In this document: positions 48,194 through 57,490 of the stretch, piece after piece | Layout of the letters: each line of letters starts with the position of its first letter | Numbering within the stretch: position 1 is the stretch's first letter | From: DASPPF01 sp032906705 | GTDB lineage: Archaea; Thermoproteota; Nitrososphaeria; Nitrososphaerales; Gagatemarchaeaceae | Length of the DNA: 64,000 nt | Assembly (NCBI GenBank): GCA_032906705.1 | Contig: JAJTZC010000002.1 | Span: 1-64,000 of the forward strand | Direction of reading: 5' to 3' | Notes under the pieces: generated by a model | The model's input: the letters and a program-made list of their open reading frames with translations, nothing else | The model's database searches: none | Told to the model about the DNA's origin: nothing | Translations under genes and position numbers: made by a program

Positions 48194-49270
48194 GAGGAAC
48201 CTTTCGTCTTTGAATGACTTGCTGAGTGGCCCAACTATGGGCGTCTTGTATCCGCAGGCCTTGCACCTGTTGCTGCCATCCAGGTTGTACGCCGTAATCT
48301 CGTAGCCGAACCGGCCTATCAGGACTCCGCGGCATCCGGGGCAGTAGGTGCTCTCTGCTGGATGGCCCGGGACGTTCCCGAGGTACACGTAGTTGAGACC
48401 GGCCTTTATCCCGACCTCGTAGTGCTTCTCCAGCGTTTCGATGGGAGTATGGGGGAAGTCCATCATCTTATAGTCGGGATGGAACCTCAGGAAATGTATG
48501 GGTGTGTCGGGACCGAGATTGTCGTAGACCCACCTGCAGAGCTTCTCGGCCGCGCCCAAGTCGTCCCCGGCCCGCGGGACGATCAGGTCGGTTATCTCAA
48601 TGTGCACCTTCGTCTTGTCGCGGAGGCCCTTCAGGGTCTCGAAGATGGGGTCGGCGTTGGGTATGCCGATATAGCGACGAACGAAGTTGGTCTCGCCGCT
48701 GCCCTTGAAGTCGACTGTGATGCAGTCGAGGAAATTCCCGATCACGCCCACGCTCTCTGGGGTGTCGAACCCGTTGGAGACGAAGATGTTGAAGAGGCCT
48801 TTCCTGTGAGCCTCGATACCGACGTCTCTCGCGTATTCGATGAAGATGGTCGGCTGGTTGTAGGTATATGCGATGCCCTCGCAGCCGTATTCGAGCGCCT
48901 TTGAAACGACGTCGTCCGGCGTTGCGTCGATTCCCTCGATTCTCCGACGCTGGCTGACGTCAAAATTCTGACAGTAGGAGCAGAGCCAGTTGCAGCCGAA
49001 GGTCGCGATTGAAAATATCTTGGACCCGGGCTTGTAGTGGACCACGGGCTTCTTCTCGATGGGGTCGATGTTTCCAGCGCTCAATTTTCCATAGACAAGG
49101 AGGTAGAGCTTTCCGCCAACCACGCCCCTGACGCCGCATAGGCCCACCTGTCCTTCCCCCATCTGGCACAGCCTGGCGCATGCAGTGCATTGGACCTTAC
49201 CATTCGGGAGCGGCCTGAAGAGCTCAGCTTCCTTTCCGGACGCTACGGTCAACTTCTGCGGCTGGGACAA
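48179..49270 (-). CDS. amrS: AmmeMemoRadiSam-system radical SAM enzyme
   Basis: The 363-residue radical SAM protein has the cluster motif C-x3-C-x2-C in ATFGCNWLCSYCQN (about 92-105). An N-terminal Cys-rich region (CTACARLCQMGEGQVGLCGV) and a C-terminal zinc ribbon (YCPGCRG...CKACGY) are also characteristic of AmrS. It resembles pyruvate-formate-lyase-activating enzymes but belongs to the family that usually co-occurs with AMMECR1 and Memo proteins, neither of which is nearby. The target is unknown. Confidence 0.85.
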   Translation of the reverse strand: MSQPQKLTVASGKEAELFRPLPNGKVQCTACARLCQMGEGQVGLCGVRGVVGGKLYLLVYGKLSAGNIDPIEKKPVVHYKPGSKIFSIATFGCNWLCSYCQNFDVSQRRRIEGIDATPDDVVSKALEYGCEGIAYTYNQPTIFIEYARDVGIEAHRKGLFNIFVSNGFDTPESVGVIGNFLDCITVDFKGSGETNFVRRYIGIPNADPIFETLKGLRDKTKVHIEITDLIVPRAGDDLGAAEKLCRWVYDNLGPDTPIHFLRFHPDYKMMDFPHTPIETLEKHYEVGIKAGLNYVYLGNVPGHPAESTYCPGCRGVLIGRFGYEITAYNLDGSNRCKACGYKTPIVGPLSKSFKDERFLSVIN

Positions 49271-49358
49271 GATTCGATGAGAAGGCCGCCACTCCCTTAA
49301 GGATTTGCAGGCGCTTAGGATAAGAAGGACTCCCGAAGCCCGCCTGAGCGAAGTTCAG

Positions 49359-50150
49359 ATGTTTGACCTGGTGGAGCTGTTCATCCTCGGGGCCCTAGCA
49401 GGATTCACAATCTTCCTCGGCCTGCCTGTCGCGCTCCTCCGGGCGAACGAGACTCTCAAGGGCTTCCTGAGCGCATTCGCGACCGGCATACTGGTCTTCC
49501 TCATCGTCGACGTGTTCGAGCACGCGTGGAACTCCGCGACGGAGGCTGCAGTCTCCGCCTTCAACGGCCATGGCTCAGGGCAGGTTGCCGCCGTCGACAT
49601 GTTCGCGATGTTCGGGGGCTTGACTCTGGGGCTGGTTAGCCTTGTCGCGTATGAGAGAAGGTATCTCGGTACGGCCGCAAAGCGGGAGATCGCACCCGGG
49701 CAGAAGATCGCCACGATGATTGCGTTGGGGATAGGTGCGCACAACCTGAGCGAGGGCCTGGCGATAGGCCAGTCGTACGCATCTGGGGCGATAGGGCTGG
49801 CGATTGTGCTGGTGGTCGGCTTCGGGGCACACAACGCGACCGAAGGATTCGGGATCGTTGCCCCCCTCGCGGGGTTGGACCCTCGGCCGAAGCTGTCTTT
49901 CCTTGTCAAGGTGCTCCTGATTGGCGGGGGGCCGACCTTCGTGGGCACTATTCTGGGCAGCTTGTTCTACTCTCCTGTGGCCTACATCCTCTTTCTCTCT
50001 CTCGCTGGGGGCGCGCTTGTCTACGTCACGATGATGCTTTTCACTTCGGGAAGGAGGCGGAGCAGCAACGAGCTGATGATGCTGGGAGTTCTTCTAGGCC
50101 TCTCCGCTGGGTTCCTCACCGACCTGCTCGTCAGTCTCGGCGGCGCCTAG
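49359..50150 (+). CDS. ZIP-family metal transporter
   Basis: The 263-residue protein has about eight membrane helices. Metal-site helices are complete: IALGIGAHNLSEGLAIGQSY and VVGFGAHNATEGFGIVAP, the H-N-x-x-E-G signatures of ZIP helices IV and V. A His-containing loop (SAFNGHGSG) precedes them. It imports Zn2+ or other divalent cations. I start at ATG 49359 (MFDLVELFILGALAG); the frame back to 49305 has a non-membrane extension with no support. Confidence 0.92.
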   Translation: MFDLVELFILGALAGFTIFLGLPVALLRANETLKGFLSAFATGILVFLIVDVFEHAWNSATEAAVSAFNGHGSGQVAAVDMFAMFGGLTLGLVSLVAYERRYLGTAAKREIAPGQKIATMIALGIGAHNLSEGLAIGQSYASGAIGLAIVLVVGFGAHNATEGFGIVAPLAGLDPRPKLSFLVKVLLIGGGPTFVGTILGSLFYSPVAYILFLSLAGGALVYVTMMLFTSGRRRSSNELMMLGVLLGLSAGFLTDLLVSLGGA

Positions 50151-50158
50151 AGACCCTT

Positions 50159-51421
50159 TCAACGCTGGAGATCGGAGACGCGGCCCACAGCCAGTGGGAC
50201 GGTCATCTCCTCCCTTGAAAGGCCCCCATGATGCCCGCGGAGCTCGAATTCGTAGCCCGGCCTGTCTTTGTACCAGATGGTGCCGTTGCCGTGTGGGAGG
50301 ATCAGCAGGCTTCCCGCCCGCTCCCTGAACTTCTTGGAGGGTCTTCCCAGCCCGAAGAGACCAGCCTCGACAGCGTCGCCGACCCGCACTACGGAAGCCC
50401 TGCCCGCGAGCCTCTTGGTCAGGATTTCTCTGGCCTCTTCCTCCTTTCCCTTTTGCACGAGGAGGAAGACGTCCCGCGCGCTCCCGGTCGCCGGTATGGG
50501 AGTGCCGGATTTGGTTCTTCGCAACTTGCTGACCAGACTGCGATACCTGTTCAGGTACAGGGTCTTCTCAGGGGAGACTTGGACCTGGCCGTGGTCAGCG
50601 CTTGCGATTAGCAGAGTCTTCCTCGCAGCCCTCCTGTCGAGCTTGTCGATGAAGCCCTTCTGAATCATGAACGAAATCGAGGAGGCTTCGAGCTCCGATT
50701 CGTCTGTCTTGGGCCCGTACCTGTGTTCAATCGTGTCCACGTAGCTCCAGTAAACGTAGAAGAAGGAAGGCTTCCTGGCCGCCTCGACGCCGCGTCGCAG
50801 GTGAGTTGACATGTCGGAAGCGCTGGAGTATCCGATCTTTTGGCTCGCTCCATGTACCAGCGACGTGTACGACGTCCCGACTAGCGCCCTGCTCACGAGA
50901 GAGTGAGACTCCACGCCGGCTTTCCTGAGTCTCCGGAAGATGGGCTCGCCGTTGAAGAGTGACCTGGGATTCATGCGCCCCCTCAGTGTCTCCCTCGCGT
51001 TGTCCTGCATGAAACTGAAGGGGAGGGTGGCAACCACTGCGTCCAAGTCCTTCATGTAGACGAACCACTCTGGCAGCCCGTGCTCTTGGGGCGTCAGCCC
51101 CGTCGCGAATGTCGTCAGGGCCGCCGCAGTTGTCGACGGGAAGACTGTGCTGATTGGTCTGACACTCCCCTTCGACGTCATGGTCTTCACGAAGCCTTCG
51201 CGCCGCTGCCTCCGCCAGGCGCTCATTCCGAAGCCGTCCATGATTAGGAGGACAACGTTCTCGACGCCGTCGACATCGACGCCCCCGAAGGCTTGATCCG
51301 GGAGCTTCATGCCGACGGGTCTAGCTCCGAAGATGTCCATTATTGTCGAAGGGATTCCCGAAATGCAGTAGGATCCGTATTTTGGCATCACCGAGCCCGG
51401 CGGGAGAGACAGATCAGGCAA
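50159..51421 (-). CDS. type I phosphodiesterase / nucleotide pyrophosphatase-like protein
   Basis: The 420-residue alkaline-phosphatase-superfamily protein has the metal Asp in VVLLIMDGFGMSAW, the nucleophile region STVFPSTTAAALTTFATG (Thr), SYVDTIEHRYG (Asp, His), LIASADHGQVQ (Asp-His) and GHHGGLSREEM (His). Two-zinc phosphodiesterases of this type cleave nucleotide pyrophosphates or phosphate diesters such as lipid-linked sugars. No clear signal peptide, so probably cytosolic. It converges on the ZIP gene with a gap of 8 nt. Confidence 0.85.
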   Translation of the reverse strand: MPDLSLPPGSVMPKYGSYCISGIPSTIMDIFGARPVGMKLPDQAFGGVDVDGVENVVLLIMDGFGMSAWRRQRREGFVKTMTSKGSVRPISTVFPSTTAAALTTFATGLTPQEHGLPEWFVYMKDLDAVVATLPFSFMQDNARETLRGRMNPRSLFNGEPIFRRLRKAGVESHSLVSRALVGTSYTSLVHGASQKIGYSSASDMSTHLRRGVEAARKPSFFYVYWSYVDTIEHRYGPKTDESELEASSISFMIQKGFIDKLDRRAARKTLLIASADHGQVQVSPEKTLYLNRYRSLVSKLRRTKSGTPIPATGSARDVFLLVQKGKEEEAREILTKRLAGRASVVRVGDAVEAGLFGLGRPSKKFRERAGSLLILPHGNGTIWYKDRPGYEFELRGHHGGLSREEMTVPLAVGRVSDLQR

Positions 51422-51567
51422 GCATCTCCACCCAGAGTGACCCGCTTAATGTCTTTGGCGTCTTTCGAAATGTCTTTTCCTCGAATCGTGGGGAAAGAAA
51501 GCGGGAAAGAGCGACTTTCGGCGCGTCGTTCGCTTCGTGCTAATTACAATATCCTATTGAGGGGGAA

Positions 51568-51577
51568 CCTAAATAAT
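51568..51577 (+). promoter_or_regulatory. TATA box of the peptide ABC transporter operon
   Basis: CCTAAATAAT lies 27 to 36 nt before the ATG at 51604. The rest of the 51422-51603 gap holds no other recognisable element. Confidence 0.55.
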
Positions 51578-51603
51578 GGTAATCGCCGCCTCCTTCCGAA
51601 AAC

Positions 51604-53394
51604 ATGAGGATCAAGAAAGGTGTATCCTCAGTTCAAGTCGGAATCTCTATCGTTGTCATCCTTCTGATAGTCGGAGGGGGCGCGTACTACTTCGTCACGC
51701 TGCCTCCGAACGTCATCACTACGACCCAGACTGTTACATCTACAACGGCTCGGACGGTCACTTCAACTTCGGCAACTACCGCGACAGTCACTGTCGCACC
51801 GACGACAACCACGGCCGCTGCGCCAACCCTCGTTGTGCAAGACAACTCGCCATACAGCAACGCGGACCCCAGGGGCACGACGCATATCGCTGCTGCCCAA
51901 CAAAACTACGAGACACTCACATATCTGTCACCCAATGCTACCGTTCTCCCTGGCCTCGCAACCTCGTGGAAGCCGATCGGGGATGGGAGCACTTGGGAGT
52001 ACACTCTGAGACAGGGCGTAACCTTCCACGACGGGACCACCCTGAACGCGACTGATGTGGTGTTCTCAATCCTGAACACGGTCAAGTGGAACCAGGGTGA
52101 TGCGACTGACGTCTGGAACATCTTCAAGAGCGCAACCGCTGTGAGCCAGTACGTCGTCGACCTCACCTTCACACAGCCGACCAACGGCCCGATCATCACG
52201 TCCTCAGCCTACTCCGCATTCATTTTCAGCCATAACGTCTTGAAGTTCGCGGGTGGCGTCAATGATACGAAAGGCCTGGCGGCATGGTTCAACTCGTACC
52301 ACGATGACGGAAGCGGACCATACGTGCTCAACTCCACAGCCTCCAGCCTCTCAGGCGGGGTCTGGACTATGAACCAGTACAAGAGTTACTGGCGTGGATG
52401 GAAGGTCGGGCAGGTCACCAACATCATATTCAAGCTGGTCACCAACGTGAACACTGCGATCCAACTCGCTAAGCAGGGACAGTTTGATGTCATCGGCGTG
52501 GGCGGGCAGTTCCAGTTCGTGCCGCAGCTTCTGGCCGCAGGTCTGAACATCGTCCAAGGGCCGACGCACGGCTCGATTTGGCTCCTGTTCAACACCCAGC
52601 ACCAGTATCTGAACAACTCCCTCGTAAGACAGGCCCTCCTAACGGCCGTCAACTACCAACAGATCGTGCAGCAGGCGTACTACAACTACGGGATCAATTA
52701 CAACGGAGCCATAAACCCAGGTTTGCCGTTCTACGATAGCACGGCTCCTGGATTCACCGTCTCAGGCAACCTGACTGCCGCCAAAGCGCTCCTTGCCCAG
52801 GCCGGGTACCCCAACGGACTGCCCAACGTCCAGTGGACGCTGACGCACTCCACGGGGAGCCCGTTTGAGGCGACAATAGGCGCGCTCCTGAACACGTACT
52901 GGCAGCCCTTGGGCGTCACTGTGACGATACAGGGCCTCAGTTTCACGAATCAGGTCATTAAGGCTGGCTACGTCAACGGGTCAACGCCGTTCTCGCCCGG
53001 CCCGATTTCGTACGCGAGCACCAGCAAGGCGCAGGACTTGGCCCTTCTCAACTGGAACGGTGCCACGTCGGACCCGTACCTTGTGCCATACCAGCTCTTC
53101 GCCATCCAGAACTCACCATACCAGAACTCTATCATCCAGAACTGGTCGTATCTAAGGAACCAGACTTTCACTGACCTGCTTGCCAAGTTCAGGCAGGACC
53201 AGATAGTCAACCCAGCGGCAGCGGCCCAGGACGTGAAGACGCTGAACCAGCTGTTCTTCCAACTGGCTCCGGGCTGGGCGATGTTCCAGGGCCAGCAGAT
53301 CTGGGTCGTTAGCCCGCATTGGCACGGCGTCGTCATGAACCCCAACTACTCCTTCGACTTCTACTTCTACTACGACTGGACCTACAGTCCGTAG
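51604..53394 (+). CDS. peptide/solute-binding protein of an ABC transporter (SBP family 5)
   Basis: The 596-residue lipo-less binding protein. The N-terminus MRIKKGVSSVQVGISIVVIL fits an archaeal class III (type IV pilin-like) signal, K-G|V-S, processed before the hydrophobic stretch, as in Sulfolobus sugar-binding proteins. A Thr-rich stalk (about 38-75) follows, then the SBP_bac_5 fold: LATSWKPIGDGSTWEYTLRQ, GVTFHDGTTLNATDVVFS, LVRQALLTAVNYQQIVQQAY. It binds oligopeptides or other large ligands outside the cell and feeds the permeases encoded just downstream (gap of 7 nt). Confidence 0.92.
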   Translation: MRIKKGVSSVQVGISIVVILLIVGGGAYYFVTLPPNVITTTQTVTSTTARTVTSTSATTATVTVAPTTTTAAAPTLVVQDNSPYSNADPRGTTHIAAAQQNYETLTYLSPNATVLPGLATSWKPIGDGSTWEYTLRQGVTFHDGTTLNATDVVFSILNTVKWNQGDATDVWNIFKSATAVSQYVVDLTFTQPTNGPIITSSAYSAFIFSHNVLKFAGGVNDTKGLAAWFNSYHDDGSGPYVLNSTASSLSGGVWTMNQYKSYWRGWKVGQVTNIIFKLVTNVNTAIQLAKQGQFDVIGVGGQFQFVPQLLAAGLNIVQGPTHGSIWLLFNTQHQYLNNSLVRQALLTAVNYQQIVQQAYYNYGINYNGAINPGLPFYDSTAPGFTVSGNLTAAKALLAQAGYPNGLPNVQWTLTHSTGSPFEATIGALLNTYWQPLGVTVTIQGLSFTNQVIKAGYVNGSTPFSPGPISYASTSKAQDLALLNWNGATSDPYLVPYQLFAIQNSPYQNSIIQNWSYLRNQTFTDLLAKFRQDQIVNPAAAAQDVKTLNQLFFQLAPGWAMFQGQQIWVVSPHWHGVVMNPNYSFDFYFYYDWTYSP

Positions 53395-53401
53395 TAGCGG
53401 C

Positions 53402-54457
53402 TTGAACTTAGGGGCATACATAGTACGCAGAACCCTCCTGATGGCGGTGGTGGTCTTTGGGACCATCGCCGTCACTTTCTTTCTTTCACACGTAGTCCCG
53501 AACAACCCTGCGATTCTCTTCGCCGGTCAGTCAGCCGACCCTGCGCAGATTCAGCTCTGGACACAGAGGCTCGGGCTTGACAAACCCCTGTACGTCCAAT
53601 TCGAAATATACATTTATCAGATATTCACGGGGAACATGGGGAACTCTTACTCGTTCTCTAATCAGCCGATACTTCCCCTCATTGTCGCGTCGGTCCCGAA
53701 CTCGTTCACGCTCGCGGCGCTGTCGACAGTTCTCGCAGCGGTGGTCGGGATTCCGCTGGGCGTCGAGGCAGCGAAAAGAGGCGGAAAGAGACTGGACCTT
53801 GTCCTCAGGGTATTCTCGGTCAGCTGTGTCGCGCTTCCGCAGTTCTGGCTGGCGCAGCTCTTGCAGCTCGCCTTCAACGTGAACCTTCATGTGCTGCCTC
53901 TCTCTTCGTACGGTGGGACACTGCTGTACACGGTCCAGCATCCGATTCAAACGGTCACGGGTTCATTCCTTGTCGATTCGCTCATCACAGGGAACCTCTC
54001 AGGCTTTCAGGCCATTGCCTGGAGCTTGGTCCTTCCGGTCGTCGCCTTGGCCCTCTACCCGATTGGGGTGATAACGAGGCAGACGCGGAGCTCTATGGTT
54101 GGGATCCTGAGCCAGGACTACGTCAGGACTGCGCGGGCCTACGGGCTCTCGGGCCGAGAAATAAGCTACAGAAACGCTCTCAGAAACGCGCTGCCGCCGA
54201 TCATAGTGATACTAGCTTTGGTCTTCGCCGGCTCAATCATTGGAGTGGTCTTCGTGGAAGACGTCTTTTCCCTCTATCCTGGGCTCGGACACATGATCCA
54301 GCAATCGACTGGCACCGGCATTACATCCAGTGCGATTGGTGCGATTGACTACCCTTTGGCGCTCGGGCTCACTATTATCGTCACCGTAATCTACACTGTG
54401 TCCAACTTTGCTGCGGATATGGTCCACATCTACGTCGACAGAAGGCTTGTACGGTAG
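53402..54457 (+). CDS. ABC transporter permease (DppB/OppB type)
   Basis: The 351-residue permease has a typical N-terminal helix (RRTLLMAVVVFGTIAVTFFL), the GLDKPLYVQF segment of the DppB family, six membrane helices, and the EAA loop YVRTARAYGLSGREISYRNA that docks the ATPases. The C-terminal end has PLALGLTIIVTVIYTVSNF and YVDRRL. Pairs with the DppC-type permease that starts 10 nt after its stop. Confidence 0.95.
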   Translation: MNLGAYIVRRTLLMAVVVFGTIAVTFFLSHVVPNNPAILFAGQSADPAQIQLWTQRLGLDKPLYVQFEIYIYQIFTGNMGNSYSFSNQPILPLIVASVPNSFTLAALSTVLAAVVGIPLGVEAAKRGGKRLDLVLRVFSVSCVALPQFWLAQLLQLAFNVNLHVLPLSSYGGTLLYTVQHPIQTVTGSFLVDSLITGNLSGFQAIAWSLVLPVVALALYPIGVITRQTRSSMVGILSQDYVRTARAYGLSGREISYRNALRNALPPIIVILALVFAGSIIGVVFVEDVFSLYPGLGHMIQQSTGTGITSSAIGAIDYPLALGLTIIVTVIYTVSNFAADMVHIYVDRRLVR

Positions 54458-54467
54458 GGGCCGCGAA

Positions 54468-55406
54468 ATGAAAGCCTGGTCTCGTTCCTCTCTGAGGGCT
54501 GATGCAGGGGACGGCTTCAAGTTCCTGCATACAATGAAGGTTCTCTCCAAGGACAAGCTCTTCGTTTTCGGTCTGGTGTTCGTGCTCGCTATGGCGCTGG
54601 CCGCGGCCCTCGCCCCTTGGATTACGCCCTATCCCCTGCAGGGAATCGGGTACGCGGCGGAGCCCGCTCCCCAGTGCCCTGGGCTACCGACCGCAATTGC
54701 GGGCGTCTGCCCGCCTACCGCCTCTAACGTGTTCGGCACCGAACAGTTGGGGCGAGACCTGCTGACCAGGATAGTCTTCGGAATGAGGACGTCGCTGCTC
54801 ATCGGCGTCTACACTGTGGCGCTCGCCACGACGATCGGGTTGACCGTGGGGCTGAGCGCCGCATTCTTCGGCGGTTGGGTCGACGAGGCTCTGATGCGTA
54901 TGACGGACGTCTTCCTCTCTTTCCCGCACCTGATACTGGCGCTCGTGATAGTTGCGACTCTTGGTCCGAGCTTCACGAGCGTCTTCGTCGCCCTCGGCGT
55001 CACCTGGTGGCCTGCATTCGCTAGGCTGGCGCGGGGGAAAGCTCTGTCGGTCAAGACGCAGAACTTTGTGCTCGCAGCGAAGGCAGCTGGCGCAAGCAAC
55101 AGGAGCATAATAGTGAGGCATATCCTCCCGAACTCGCTGGCGCCATTGACGGTTCAGATGAGCCTCGACATGGGAATAGCGATTCTCGCGGAGGCGGGGC
55201 TCAGTTTCCTCGGGCTCGGGATAAGGCCGCCAGCCGCCGATCTCGGTGTTCTCATTTTCGAGTCAGGCAACTTCCTGACAACCGCCTGGTGGCTTGCCCT
55301 CTTTCCTGGTTTCTTCCTCTTCATGCTCGTCCTTTCCTTCAACCTCATTGGCGACAGGATTAACACGTACCTCGACCCGCGGCTGTCGAGGGGCAGAATG
55401 CTCTGA
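54468..55406 (+). CDS. ABC transporter permease (DppC/OppC type)
   Basis: About 312 residues: a first membrane helix (LFVFGLVFVLAMALAAALAP), the FGTEQLGRDLLTRIVFGMRT motif of DppC, five further helices, and the EAA loop FVLAAKAAGASNRSIIVRHI. It ends NLIGDRINTYLDPRL, as in the family. ATG 54468; the frame extending to 54408 shadows dppB. Operon position and motifs make the role in the peptide transporter clear. Confidence 0.95.
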   Translation: MKAWSRSSLRADAGDGFKFLHTMKVLSKDKLFVFGLVFVLAMALAAALAPWITPYPLQGIGYAAEPAPQCPGLPTAIAGVCPPTASNVFGTEQLGRDLLTRIVFGMRTSLLIGVYTVALATTIGLTVGLSAAFFGGWVDEALMRMTDVFLSFPHLILALVIVATLGPSFTSVFVALGVTWWPAFARLARGKALSVKTQNFVLAAKAAGASNRSIIVRHILPNSLAPLTVQMSLDMGIAILAEAGLSFLGLGIRPPAADLGVLIFESGNFLTTAWWLALFPGFFLFMLVLSFNLIGDRINTYLDPRLSRGRML

Positions 55407-55417
55407 ATTTACTCGAG

Positions 55418-56383
55418 GTGAAGGGCCTCGGGCTCTCCTTCGCGACGGATCAAGGTGAGTTGAAGCTCTTCACGTCGCTCAATCTCGGAGTCGGCGAAAA
55501 GGAAATCGTCGGACTCGTGGGGGAGAGCGGGTCCGGCAAATCGACACTCGCCTATGCTGTGGTCGGTCTGCTCCCCGCGAACGCCCGGATCCTCAGCGGA
55601 GAGATCCTGTTCGAGAATAGTTCATTGATCGGTTTGGGCGAGAGCGAGATGAGAGAGATTCGAGGCAAGAAGGTCACTATGGTCTTCCAAGACCCCACCA
55701 CTGCGCTGAATCCTGTCTTTCGAATCGAGGACCAGATGCTGAGGGTCATCAAGAACAATCTGGGGCTTGAGGGGGCGCTGGCCAGGAAGCAGGCCCTCCA
55801 GCTCCTTCGCGAGGTGGAACTGCCCGACCCCGAAGGGATGATCGAGTCATTCCCGTTCGAGCTCTCCGGAGGGATGCAGCAACGCGTCATGATGGCGATG
55901 GCGCTCTCCTCCAACCCCAGGCTCATTATCGCGGACGAGCCCACGAGCGCGGTCGACGCCACCATCCAAGCACAGATACTCGACCTGATCCGGGGGCTTC
56001 GTTCCGAGAGGGATTTCTCCATGCTCCTGATCACCCACTCCATCGCTGTCGCGGAGGAAGTTTGCGACAGGGTGGCAGTGATGTATGCGGGAGAGGTCGT
56101 AGAGATTGGGCCTGCGGAGGAAGTCATCGGTTCGCCCAAGCATCCGTACACTAAGGCGCTGGTGAGGAGCATCCCCAGGCCCCGGAGAGCTGGCGAGGGG
56201 AAGACGGACCTCTCTGTCGTTGGGGGCCAGGTCCCCGACCTGAAGAATCCACCTTCCGGATGCAGGTTCCACCCCAGATGCCCATTCGTGATGGACATGT
56301 GCAAGAAAGAAGAGCCGCCCGCCTTCTCGGTGGGAGATAGGAGAGTGAGCTGCTTTCTGTACAGGAAGGAGGGAGAAGCTTGA
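55418..56383 (+). CDS. ABC transporter ATP-binding protein (DppD/OppD type)
   Basis: The 321-residue ATPase has Walker A GESGSGKST, Q-loop VFQDPTTALNPVF, signature LSGGMQQRVMMAMAL, Walker B LIIADEPTS and the switch His in LITHSIAV. The C-terminal oligopeptide-transporter extension has the Fe-S-like Cys pattern CRFHPRCPFVMDMC. GTG start with GAGG a few nt ahead. Its stop overlaps the next start (TTGA at 56380-56383). Confidence 0.96.
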   Translation: MKGLGLSFATDQGELKLFTSLNLGVGEKEIVGLVGESGSGKSTLAYAVVGLLPANARILSGEILFENSSLIGLGESEMREIRGKKVTMVFQDPTTALNPVFRIEDQMLRVIKNNLGLEGALARKQALQLLREVELPDPEGMIESFPFELSGGMQQRVMMAMALSSNPRLIIADEPTSAVDATIQAQILDLIRGLRSERDFSMLLITHSIAVAEEVCDRVAVMYAGEVVEIGPAEEVIGSPKHPYTKALVRSIPRPRRAGEGKTDLSVVGGQVPDLKNPPSGCRFHPRCPFVMDMCKKEEPPAFSVGDRRVSCFLYRKEGEA

Positions 56384-57381
56384 ACGAATTGCTTCGCGTC
56401 GAATCGGTCAGCAAGTTCTTCCCGTTAAGAGGAGGCCCGCTGAACAGAGTCAAGGGACAGATAAAGGCGGTCAACGAGGTCTCCTTCGAGCTGCGAGAGG
56501 GCGAGACCTATGGGATAGCGGGAGAGTCAGGGTCGGGCAAATCGACCCTTTGCATGTGCATCGCCAAGCTGCTAGAGGTCACGAGCGGGAGGCTACTCTT
56601 CGAGGGGCAGGACTACACGGGTTCGAGAGGCAAGACGCTAAAACTCGTGAGGAGAAACATGCAGATAGTTTTCCAGAACCCGCTTTCATCCCTGGACCCC
56701 CACATGGACGTCAAGAGCATCGTCCTCGAGCCGATGAAAGCTCTTGGGACTCTTGGCGAGGTCGACCAGGAGGCGAAGGTGCGTGACCATCTGGAGCTAG
56801 TTGGGCTCTCGGCTTCCCTGGCAAAGCGCTTTCCCCACGAGCTAAGCGGAGGGCAGAGCCAGCGCGTGGCAATTGCAAGGGCGCTCTCAGTGGGCCCGAA
56901 GCTTCTGATACTAGACGAGCCGACCTCAGCCCTCGATGCTTCGGTTCAGGCTCAGATCCTGAACTTGTTCAACCAGCTGCAGAGGGAGCTCGGGATCGCG
57001 TACCTGCTCGTGTCTCACGACCTCTCCGTGGTCGGGCACATGTGCGACAGGCTGGCGGTGATGTACGCGGGCAGGATTGTCGAGACCGGGACCTACGATG
57101 AGCTGTTCTACTCGCCCAGCCACCCTTACACTACAGCCCTGCTTGGCTCCGCCAGGCTGCTCAAGCACCCGGAAAGGTTCGTACTGGGAGGAGACATGCC
57201 CAGCCCGAGGAATCCACCGAAAGGATGCACTCTGCATCCCAGGTGCCCGTTCGCCACCCAAGTGTGCAGAGAGAGCTACCCTGAACTGGTGGACATAGGG
57301 AAAGGACATCGAGTGGCATGCCACAACAGGGACTCTGTGTCACGCGAAGTCGCGGGTGCGACATCCGAGGTGGCCGCCTGA
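56380..57381 (+). CDS. ABC transporter ATP-binding protein (DppF/OppF type)
   Basis: The 333-residue second ATPase has Walker A GESGSGKST, Q-loop VFQNPLSSLDPHM, signature LSGGQSQRVAIARAL, Walker B LILDEPTSALDAS and switch VSHDLSVV. The C-terminal CTLHPRCPFATQVC is the family extension. It forms a heterodimer with the preceding ATPase. Last gene of the five-gene operon 51604-57381; the tRNA-Gln gene lies 7 nt beyond on the other strand. Confidence 0.96.
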   Translation: MNELLRVESVSKFFPLRGGPLNRVKGQIKAVNEVSFELREGETYGIAGESGSGKSTLCMCIAKLLEVTSGRLLFEGQDYTGSRGKTLKLVRRNMQIVFQNPLSSLDPHMDVKSIVLEPMKALGTLGEVDQEAKVRDHLELVGLSASLAKRFPHELSGGQSQRVAIARALSVGPKLLILDEPTSALDASVQAQILNLFNQLQRELGIAYLLVSHDLSVVGHMCDRLAVMYAGRIVETGTYDELFYSPSHPYTTALLGSARLLKHPERFVLGGDMPSPRNPPKGCTLHPRCPFATQVCRESYPELVDIGKGHRVACHNRDSVSREVAGATSEVAA

Positions 57382-57388
57382 TTGAAGG

Positions 57389-57461
57389 TAGCCCGGCCTG
57401 GATTCGAACCAGGGTCGCCGGCTCCAAAGGCCAGCATGCTTGACCGCTACACCACCGGGCT
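57389..57461 (-). tRNA. tRNA-Gln(TTG)
   Basis: Read on the reverse strand: acceptor AGCCCGG (57461-57455) with CCGGGCT, discriminator A, anticodon arm CTGGC-CTTTGGA-GCCGG (anticodon TTG), and T-arm CCTGG-TTCGAAT-CCAGG. Length is 73 nt without introns. CCA is not encoded, unlike tRNA-Asn at 41. Confidence 0.93.
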
Positions 57462-57490
57462 GTCTTTTGATGTGCCCCTTCGAAGGTAAT

